From assembly GCA_002336815.1 (NCBI GenBank), contig DDEU01000034.1, positions 149,169-213,168 of the forward strand: DNA of 64,000 bases, given 5' to 3'. This DNA comes from Chitinophagaceae bacterium UBA1946 (lineage in GTDB: Bacteria > Bacteroidota > Bacteroidia > Chitinophagales > Chitinophagaceae). The stretch's first letter is position 1. Every line of letters starts with the position of its first letter. The translations under genes and the position numbers were made by a program. Positions 46,202 through 52,530 of the stretch are shown here, piece by piece. Under the pieces are notes generated by a model. The model worked only from the letters and a program-made list of their open reading frames with translations, searched no databases and was not told the DNA's origin.

Positions 46202-47464
46202 TTACGGAGCGTTCTTTTTCAACACCAGTTCCTGTACGTTCGTGTAATTGTCGTAACCACTGGTGATTACTTTATCTCCTACTTTAAGACCCTGCATCAC
46301 TTCATAATAATCCGGGTTCTGGCTGCCGAGTTGAATATCTACTTTATAAGCAGTGGTTCCGCTCTCATTCAGTTTAAAGATCCAGTTGCCTCCGGTACCC
46401 TGGAAAAATCCTCCCTTGGGCAACAATACCGCCCTTCTCTCATCGCTCAAATTAAGACCGATCTGCAGGGTCTGTCCTCTCCGAATACTTGTAGGTATCG
46501 AATCTACGAACTGCATGTCTACCTGGAACCTGCCCCCTGTTACCTGTGTGTACACTTTTTTAATACTGAGCGTATAAGTTTTACCGCCCACTACTGCTTC
46601 TCCTTTTAAACCGTTGAACACCCTTGTTAAATAATGTTCATCAATATCCACCCTTACTTTAAACCCATCTGTTACATCTATTTGCCCGAGCCTTTCGCCT
46701 TTGTTCTTGTTCTGGCCAATCTCTGCATCGAGTGAGGTCAACTGCCCGTCAACCGGCGCTCTTACGATAAGATCACCCACTTTCTTTTGCATCAATGCCA
46801 GTGTTTTTTTCATTTGCCCGTAGGATTCTCCCATTTGATCTACCTGCTGTTTCATTGATACGGCATCCGCCTTCATGATCTGTTCAGTCAGTTTTTTACG
46901 GCGCAACTGGTATTCATACATATTTTTGCTGCTCTGGTATTCCTGCAGGCCAATGGCCTTTTTATCATACAGTTTCGTATTCACGGTGTACAGGCGTTCC
47001 GCTTCTTTCAGGGCATTGTCCACATCAGCATCCTGGTTCTGGCGGTTGATGGAATTCTGGTCTGAATTGTTCTTACTGATCTGCATCTGCGTTAGTACAT
47101 TGAACACCTGCGTTTCCTGGTTGGCCAGTTGCAATTCCAGGTCGGTATTGCTCAGGCGCAGGATCGGCTGGTCCTTTTTCATAATGGCCCCGTCCTCTAC
47201 AAACTTTTCTTCCACCCTGCCACCTTCCATCGCATCCAGGTAGATCGTAGTAACGGGAAGCACTACCCCATTTACCGGAATGAACTCTTTGAACGGGCCT
47301 TCTTTTATCTCGCTGATAGTGATCCGGTCGCTCTCTACATTTAATTTTGACTTGCCCGACGTGAGGTATACACTGGCGCCGATGAGGCCAACCAATGCCG
47401 CAATTCCGGCGATCATATAGAGCTTTTTCCTGTTCCAGTATTTTTTTTCTATTACCCTGTCCAT
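46202..47464 (-). CDS. MacA/HlyD-type periplasmic adaptor protein
   Basis: 420 residues. N-terminal cytoplasmic tail MDRVIEKKYWNRKKL, one TM helix (about 17-36), then the membrane-fusion protein plan: beta-barrel and lipoyl half (GPFKEFIPVNGVV, EGGRVEEKFVEDGAIMKKDQPILRL), a long helical hairpin (about 105-225), the second lipoyl half (LIVRAPVDGQLTSLDAEIGQ) and C-terminal barrel (GLKVGDKVITSGYDNY). Such adaptors bridge a MacB permease to TolC. It is the first gene of the adaptor, 72-aa peptide, ATPase 2, permease copy 13 run. A sigma-54 type promoter lies at 47529 and its operators at 47597. It is the only adaptor in the window, so it would have to serve all thirteen permeases if they form tripartite pumps. 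Confidence 0.93.
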   Translation of the reverse strand: MDRVIEKKYWNRKKLYMIAGIAALVGLIGASVYLTSGKSKLNVESDRITISEIKEGPFKEFIPVNGVVLPVTTIYLDAMEGGRVEEKFVEDGAIMKKDQPILRLSNTDLELQLANQETQVFNVLTQMQISKNNSDQNSINRQNQDADVDNALKEAERLYTVNTKLYDKKAIGLQEYQSSKNMYEYQLRRKKLTEQIMKADAVSMKQQVDQMGESYGQMKKTLALMQKKVGDLIVRAPVDGQLTSLDAEIGQNKNKGERLGQIDVTDGFKVRVDIDEHYLTRVFNGLKGEAVVGGKTYTLSIKKVYTQVTGGRFQVDMQFVDSIPTSIRRGQTLQIGLNLSDERRAVLLPKGGFFQGTGGNWIFKLNESGTTAYKVDIQLGSQNPDYYEVMQGLKVGDKVITSGYDNYTNVQELVLKKNAP

Positions 47465-47528
47465 GTTAATTTTCCTTTGTATGATTTTTCAAAACCTGGT
47501 GCCGGTGTTATCATACCCGTGCAGTTAG

Positions 47529-47544
47529 AGATAAACCTGTGCCA
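47529..47544 (-). promoter_or_regulatory. Sigma-54 type promoter for the adaptor operon
   Basis: Minus strand reads TGGCACA-N4-TATCT. The -24 half (TTGGCACA) is excellent, the -12 half is weak (TATC for TTGC). Support comes mainly from operators lying 52 bp upstream, the same geometry as at the other three promoters. Predicted leader about 54 nt. Confidence 0.55.
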
Positions 47545-47596
47545 AAGATATAAAACTATGTATTTCAAATGTTTATACAAGTTTTGGCGGGCTAAC

Positions 47597-47635
47597 TGTA
47601 CGCTATTGATACAAAAAGTGTACGCTTTTGATACA
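47597..47635 (-). promoter_or_regulatory. Paired operator sites upstream of the adaptor gene
   Basis: Plus strand TGTACGCTATTGATACA (47597-47613) and TGTACGCTTTTGATACA (47619-47635); the two 17-mers differ at one base and their starts are 22 bp apart. They form the second, 17-bp class of site in this locus. Confidence 0.75.
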
Positions 47636-47683
47636 GTTTGCCGGGCTGCCGAAGCAGGCCTGCTGCTGCAGAAACAGCCGGTG

Positions 47684-47872
47684 TTAAAACCTGTTCCTTC
47701 TCTGCACAAAATTCCTTTTCTGGCGCTGGATGTTCCAGAGGTCAGCGGCACTGAAAATTTTATGCTGGCCGGCTTTACAATCGAATGCCACGGTTTCGGT
47801 TACAGTTGCTGTTAAGCTGTTGATTTCTTCTTTACCCAATTGTGTAAATAAAGATGTTGATTGACGTTTCAT
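47684..47872 (-). CDS. 62-aa cytoplasmic-type peptide with its own sigma-54 promoter
   Basis: A short protein without a signal sequence: MKRQSTSLFTQLGKEEINSL at the start, a middle TVTETVAFDCKAGQHK, and a basic end with FSAADLWNIQRQKRNFVQRR. The first half looks like a helical leader (LxxxEIxxLTxxVxETxAF); the FSAADLWNIQRQ block followed by many Arg looks to me like a small protein type I associate with Bacteroidota, though I cannot verify this by search. It stands alone between the regulator gene and the adaptor, is transcribed away from the regulator, and has a perfect -24 element and paired operators. It could be a regulator of the kinase system, an anti-factor, or a modified export substrate; none is shown. 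Confidence 0.65.
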   Translation of the reverse strand: MKRQSTSLFTQLGKEEINSLTATVTETVAFDCKAGQHKIFSAADLWNIQRQKRNFVQRRNRF

Positions 47873-47920
47873 GACTTAGTGTTTTATTTTTTTTATTGTA
47901 TGTTGACGCATACAGCTATA

Positions 47921-47934
47921 GCAACAACGTGCCA
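47921..47934 (-). promoter_or_regulatory. Sigma-54 type promoter for the 62-aa peptide gene
   Basis: Minus strand reads TGGCACGTTGTTGC: perfect TGGCACG and perfect TTGC, but with a three-base rather than four-base gap. Predicted start near 47909 and a leader of about 37 nt. Operators lie 51 bp upstream. Confidence 0.65.
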
Positions 47935-47985
47935 GAAAAAAACAGCTTGTTTTTCAACACTTTATAAAACCATCACCAAACACAG

Positions 47986-48024
47986 TGTACGCTTTCGATA
48001 CAAACACTATCCTCTTTTGATACA
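47986..48024 (-). promoter_or_regulatory. Paired operator sites between the peptide gene and the regulator gene
   Basis: Plus strand TGTACGCTTTCGATACA (47986-48002) and a half-degenerate TATCCTCTTTTGATACA (48008-48024), starts 22 bp apart. They are placed for the 62-aa peptide promoter, but could also serve autoregulation of the divergent regulator, whose ATG is 211 bp away on the other side. I found no convincing sigma-54 element on the plus strand between 48025 and 48235. Confidence 0.65.
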
Positions 48025-48235
48025 GCTGTACCGGCTTTTTAATTTTAATGCCAGGCGGCAGAAAAATAATTCTAAAATATGGTAACATTGTGCCGGCAAA
48101 TTGAACCGGGATAGAGTACTTTCACTTATTATTTTTATTCCGGTGGAAAAGGTAACACCATGATCAACGCCCGGTAACTACCGTAAAGGAGCAAACGCTT
48201 TTACCAAAGCAGTATAGCCATTAAAAGAAAACATT

Positions 48236-49591
48236 ATGAACTTGAAAAACGCCAGTGTACTCGTGGTAGATGATGATACCGATGTATTGACAGCGGTTAA
48301 AATGCTGTTGAAAACAGAAGTAAAAGACATTACCACAGAAAAGAACCCGGAGAATATCCGCTCACTTTTTGCTGAAAAAAAATTCGACCTGATGCTGCTC
48401 GATATGAATTTCAACAGCAGTATCAATACCGGCAACGAAGGCATTTTCTGGCTGAAGAAAGTGAAAGAGATGAACAAAGACATGGCGGTGATCATGATCA
48501 CCGCTTATGGAGATATTGACCTCGCTGTTCGTTCCTTAAAAGAAGGCGCCACTGATTTTATTGTAAAGCCATGGCACAACGAACGCCTGGTAAGTACCAT
48601 TACCGAGATCCTTAAAAAGAAAGCCGGTGGTGTACCTGCTGCCAAAGCAACGAATGATTCTGTGATCGGCTCACAACTCCTCGGCAGCAGTGAAGTGATG
48701 CAGGAAATATTTTACAAGATCGAAAAGATCGGGCCTACTGATGCCAATGTGCTGATACTCGGCGAAAATGGTACCGGTAAAGAACTGGTAGCACAGGCCA
48801 TCCACCAGAAATCGGTAAGGGCTAAAAATACTTTTGTGAAGGTAGATGTGGGTGCCCTCACCGATTCGCTGTTTGAAAGCGAACTGTTTGGTCATAAAAA
48901 AGGCGCTTTCACCGATGCCCGGGAAGACAGGATGGGTAGGTTTGAAGCTGCCAACGGCGGCACGCTGTTTTTAGACGAGATCGGCAATATCAGTTTGCAG
49001 CAACAGGCCAAGTTACTAACGGTGCTGCAGAACCGAAAAATCATCCGGCTCGGCAGCAATGAACTTGTACCGGTAGATATACGCCTGGTATGCGCTACCA
49101 ACCTGCCCCTGAGCGAACTTGCCAATGAAAGCAGGTTCCGGAAAGATCTGGTGTACCGCATCAATACGGTGGAGATCACGCTGCCGCCATTGCGGAGAAG
49201 AAAGGAAGACATTATCATGCTGGCCAATCACTATGCCAAGATCTACGCCGACAAATACATCAAGCCCGTTCCGGTATTTGATGCCGCCTGCCGGGAAAAA
49301 CTATTGCAGTATCATTTTCCCGGTAACGTGAGGGAGCTGCAGTATTGTATTGAAAGGGCCGTGATCATGATGGAAGGCGAACAACTAAAAGCAGCAGACA
49401 TCATTTTTTCTCCGCTGGAAACAGTAAGAACCAGTGATGATGAAGAAGGTGACCTGAAGCTGAGCAATCTTGAAAAGAATACCATTTTAAAAGTGATCGA
49501 AAAACACAATGGCAATATTTCAAGAGCAGCCAAAGAACTGGGCATCACCAGGACAGCCCTGTACAGGAGATTGAGCAAATATGAAATATAA
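48236..49591 (+). CDS. NtrC-type sigma-54 activator response regulator
   Basis: 451 residues in three domains. Receiver (1-120): acidic pocket D12-D14, phosphoacceptor D56 (LMLLDMNF), T89 and K111 (FIVKPW), with a short insertion NSSINTGNEG after the acceptor. AAA+ domain (about 148-390): Walker A GENGTGKE (176-183), sigma-54 contact loop GAFTDA (223-228), Walker B GGTLFLDEIG (241-250). C-terminal Fis-type helix-turn-helix (about 410-451; NISRAAKELGITRTALYRRL). It must therefore activate sigma-54 promoters from upstream sites. The kinase gene follows after 40 bp. The sigma-54 type promoters and paired operators nearby are its obvious targets; the link is inferred. Confidence 0.95.
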   Translation: MNLKNASVLVVDDDTDVLTAVKMLLKTEVKDITTEKNPENIRSLFAEKKFDLMLLDMNFNSSINTGNEGIFWLKKVKEMNKDMAVIMITAYGDIDLAVRSLKEGATDFIVKPWHNERLVSTITEILKKKAGGVPAAKATNDSVIGSQLLGSSEVMQEIFYKIEKIGPTDANVLILGENGTGKELVAQAIHQKSVRAKNTFVKVDVGALTDSLFESELFGHKKGAFTDAREDRMGRFEAANGGTLFLDEIGNISLQQQAKLLTVLQNRKIIRLGSNELVPVDIRLVCATNLPLSELANESRFRKDLVYRINTVEITLPPLRRRKEDIIMLANHYAKIYADKYIKPVPVFDAACREKLLQYHFPGNVRELQYCIERAVIMMEGEQLKAADIIFSPLETVRTSDDEEGDLKLSNLEKNTILKVIEKHNGNISRAAKELGITRTALYRRLSKYEI

Positions 49592-49617
49592 ACCCCATCC
49601 CCAAAGGGGAGTTAGGA

Positions 49618-49625
49618 AAGGAGGA
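49618..49625 (+). promoter_or_regulatory. Strong Shine-Dalgarno sequence before the kinase gene
   Basis: AAGGAGGA ends six bases before the ATG at 49632. Other genes in this window lack such sequences, as is usual in Bacteroidota, so this site fixes the kinase start and is itself unusual. Confidence 0.6.
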
Positions 49626-49631
49626 TAAAAC

Positions 49632-50972
49632 ATGAGATTTAAGAGATTTGAATGGGCCTTATCGATACGCATCTTTTTACTGCTGGCAGTATTGAGTGCG
49701 ATCGCATTTCTCCTTACGCACAATTATCCAACACTGGGTGCCCTGCTCTGTGCCCTCATCGTATTGCTGGTGATTGACCTGTTTAAATTCACCAATAAAA
49801 GCAACGAAGAGTTGCAGCAATTTGTGGAATCGGTTCACTACCGGGATTTTTCCCGCCGCTTCGATGAAAAGAATGCACCCACCTCGCTGCAGCCCATGCG
49901 GAAGGGATTTAACGAGATCAACACCACGTTTAAAGACATCACCAAGGAAAAAGAAACACAGTATGTTTACCTGCAGAAGATACTGGAACTGGTAGATACC
50001 GGCATCCTTTCTTACGAACACGAAACCGGCGATGTGATGTGGATGAATGAAGCGCTGAAGCAAATGCTCCAGGTTCCTTATATCAAAAGCCTGCAGGCCT
50101 TGCAGCGAAGAAGCCAGCTCATGTACGATGAGATTGTGTCGGTGGCGCCGGGTGATAAGAAAGTGGTAACGCTCAAAGGCGACAAATCATCCATCAAGGT
50201 ATTACTGAGTGCCACCGCCTTCCAGACCGGTGAAAAAAAATACAAGCTCATTGCTTTTCAAAATATCAATGAAGCCCTCGAAGAAACTGAATCCAAAGCA
50301 TGGCAAAAACTCCTTAACGTGATGACGCATGAGATCATGAATTCCGTAGCGCCCATCTCTTCCCTCGCCGACACGTTAAAAAACAGGCTACAGGCTGCCG
50401 TTAGTGAGCTGGAAAAAACAGGACCGATCGACGACCTGGAGATCGGCATTGAAACCATCAAGCGCCGGAGTGAGGGCTTGCTGAAATTTGCCGAAACCTA
50501 TCGCAACCTGAACAAGATCACCAAACTCACCCTTGAAAAAGTATATGTGAGAGACCTGTTTGAAACACTCCATCACCTGATGGAGCCAACGCTGGATAAA
50601 AAGAACATCGAACTGGAGATCATCTTAAAAGATCCCGACCTGATGCTGCAGGCCGATGTACATTTACTGGAACAGGTACTCATCAACTTACTCATCAATG
50701 CAGCCGAAGCCGTAAAAGAAATTGCAGACCCACGCATTTTAATGTCAGCCTACATTACGCCCAACAACAAAGTAGTGGTGAAGGTCGCCGACAATGGCGT
50801 AGGGATGCCGGAAGAATTAATGGAAAAGATCTTCATTCCATTTTTCAGCACCCGTAAAACCGGCAGCGGTATTGGCCTCAGCCTTTGCAAACAGATCATG
50901 CTGCTCCACAAAGGAACCATACAGGTGCAGAGCAAGGAAGGAGAAGGAACGGCCTTTTTGCTGCAGTTTTAA
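49632..50972 (+). CDS. Histidine kinase with very short extracytoplasmic loop
   Basis: 446 residues. TM1 (about 11-29) and TM2 (about 36-52) are joined by only about seven residues (HNYPTLG), so there is no sensor domain outside the membrane. A HAMP-like or linker part, then a PAS-like domain (about 110-215), a phosphoacceptor region with H233 (NVMTHEIMNSVAPI), N-box with N356 (LINLLINAAEAV), G1 DNGVGM (387-392) and G2 GSGIGL (411-416). Overall closest in plan to NtrY-type kinases. It lies 40 bp after the NtrC-type regulator, its certain partner by position. The minimal loop is like that of intramembrane-sensing kinases that read the state of an ABC exporter, which would fit this locus. Confidence 0.93.
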   Translation: MRFKRFEWALSIRIFLLLAVLSAIAFLLTHNYPTLGALLCALIVLLVIDLFKFTNKSNEELQQFVESVHYRDFSRRFDEKNAPTSLQPMRKGFNEINTTFKDITKEKETQYVYLQKILELVDTGILSYEHETGDVMWMNEALKQMLQVPYIKSLQALQRRSQLMYDEIVSVAPGDKKVVTLKGDKSSIKVLLSATAFQTGEKKYKLIAFQNINEALEETESKAWQKLLNVMTHEIMNSVAPISSLADTLKNRLQAAVSELEKTGPIDDLEIGIETIKRRSEGLLKFAETYRNLNKITKLTLEKVYVRDLFETLHHLMEPTLDKKNIELEIILKDPDLMLQADVHLLEQVLINLLINAAEAVKEIADPRILMSAYITPNNKVVVKVADNGVGMPEELMEKIFIPFFSTRKTGSGIGLSLCKQIMLLHKGTIQVQSKEGEGTAFLLQF

Positions 50973-51237
50973 CCTGGCAGGATCCTCAACAATCTCTCAT
51001 TCGGGTACTGTGTTCCTTATATATTATCAACTACACAGAGATCAGCCCAAAAATAGTGATCACAAAAGAAAGGTATAAAATATCACCAAGGCCGTTGAAC
51101 CAATGAACGCCCAGTGTCATGCCGGCCAAGACGTGGCATTTAGGGCAAAAGCAATTCCCTTATTAAACCTGACACAAAAGTGTCAAAATTATTGGGAGAA
51201 GGTTGGTGAAATTTATTGGCGGCCGGTAAGATTGACT

Positions 51238-52410
51238 TTACAAATACCGCCTTACCAGCCGGATCTTTCTCAGCAATGCGGCGGCCAGCCAGCTGAGGAT
51301 TATTGCCAGTACAAAGCATAGTAGAAATTTCCCAAAAGCAGGGATATCATATTTCAGCAGTAAAAACTGTATCCAGGTAACAAATACATAATGCACCAAA
51401 TAAATAAGATATGCATTATCAGATAATGAGGTCCACCATGGTACCGGGCTGATCACAAATTTCCTGAACCCCGTTATAAAAGCCAGGCAACTAAGGGTAC
51501 ATGAACCGGCATAAAGCGTATAGTATATCATCCACCCGGTAAAAGGGCTTAGCTGGTTTGCCTTTACCATCTGTTCCAGTTGTTTTGCGCCAACCGTTAA
51601 TACAGCATACGCAACAACTGCAAACAGCAGCCACAACCACCAGCGCCTGGTAACAAGCGATTGATGTGAGAATATTTGATTGTTAAAATCTGAATTTCCA
51701 ACAATTACGCCCATGAAAAAATAACCCGGGTAAAGCAGTATACGGCTTAGTTGAAAATCAAATGGGCCAATGCCCGTCCAGGTTGCCGCTCCAACATGGT
51801 AGGCCAGGGGAACATACAATAGCCAGGTGATGGTCAATAAAAACATAAATAGCCGTACCGGTGCATGCTGAAAACCCGCCACCCTTAACCCGGTTGATGT
51901 TTTAAACCGCCTGAGCAATGGATATAGCAGTACAAACAACAGGTTGAAAACAAACAGTACCCAAATAAACCAGGGCGGCCCAACGGGCCATCTTTCTGTT
52001 GTAAAAAAATCTTTTACATGGGCAATAAGATCTGTTTTGTGATTGGCTAAATAAAAAGAAGGAAAATAAGCTATCAACATCAGCAGGGTGCCGGGCCCTA
52101 TAAAAGGGATCAGCAGCCGGCAAACACGGTCAACCGTAAAAGCTGCTGCGCCTTTTTTAGCGATGCTTTTAGATAAAAACAGGCCGCCAATAAAAAACAT
52201 CAGCGACATGAAAAAGATATCATTGAAGTTCTCAAAAATATCCAGTGCAACCGATCTGTGACTGTCCACAATGGGGCTGGTGGAATTGATATAGCAATTA
52301 CTGTCGAAGCTGGCAAAAGTAGTATATGCCAATGCCGAATGATGTGCCACCACCAAAACAGTTAGCGATGAACGCAAATAATCAATCCATGTATTCCTGT
52401 TGTTGTCCAT
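51238..52410 (-). CDS. Acyltransferase-3 family membrane protein
   Basis: 390 residues with about ten hydrophobic helices. The start NNRNTWIDYLRSSLTVLVVAHHSALAY carries the family's conserved Arg (YLRS) and His-His pair used in acyl transfer. FFIGGLFLSKSIAKKGAAAFTVDRVCRLLIPF matches the second family block (family plan: GFFLxxSxxKKGxxxFxxxRxxRLxxP). These inner-membrane enzymes move acyl groups, for example acetyl or succinyl, to surface glycans or other extracytoplasmic acceptors (OpgC/MdoC relatives). The acceptor cannot be told here. It diverges from the FISUMP protein gene; an 18-bp palindrome lies between them. The 265 bp between it and the kinase gene hold only a 6-bp-stem hairpin (51170-51185). 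Confidence 0.88.
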   Translation of the reverse strand: MDNNRNTWIDYLRSSLTVLVVAHHSALAYTTFASFDSNCYINSTSPIVDSHRSVALDIFENFNDIFFMSLMFFIGGLFLSKSIAKKGAAAFTVDRVCRLLIPFIGPGTLLMLIAYFPSFYLANHKTDLIAHVKDFFTTERWPVGPPWFIWVLFVFNLLFVLLYPLLRRFKTSTGLRVAGFQHAPVRLFMFLLTITWLLYVPLAYHVGAATWTGIGPFDFQLSRILLYPGYFFMGVIVGNSDFNNQIFSHQSLVTRRWWLWLLFAVVAYAVLTVGAKQLEQMVKANQLSPFTGWMIYYTLYAGSCTLSCLAFITGFRKFVISPVPWWTSLSDNAYLIYLVHYVFVTWIQFLLLKYDIPAFGKFLLCFVLAIILSWLAAALLRKIRLVRRYL

Positions 52411-52445
52411 ATCGTAAACGCACTAACGAACCGGGATGTATTATG

Positions 52446-52463
52446 TTACAGGAGCTCCTGTAA
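52446..52463. promoter_or_regulatory. 18-bp perfect palindrome in a divergent promoter region
   Basis: TTACAGGAGCTCCTGTAA is a perfect palindrome between the divergent acyltransferase (start 52410) and FISUMP protein (start 52531) genes. It has no loop or T-tract, so an operator is more likely than a terminator. No regulator gene is adjacent. Confidence 0.45.
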
Positions 52464-52530
52464 AATATTGATCGTAAATAAGCTTACTGCAAAATGAATT
52501 ATATTCGTTGGCCTTTAAGTAACAAAACCA

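Noticed and set aside
47452..47751. 99-codon minus-strand frame overlapping the adaptor start and the peptide gene end
   Set aside because: It would be read through the operators and the sigma-54 promoter, and overlaps both real genes in another frame.
47477..47815. 112-codon plus-strand frame across the adaptor promoter and the 62-aa gene
   Set aside because: It covers the promoter and both operators and has no domain or codon signal; the minus-strand peptide gene with its own promoter explains the region better.
48025..48235. Search for a sigma-54 promoter for the response regulator on the plus strand
   Set aside because: The best stretch (GTGCCGG-N4-TTGA near 48090) lacks the essential TGG of the -24 half, so autoregulation stays unproven.
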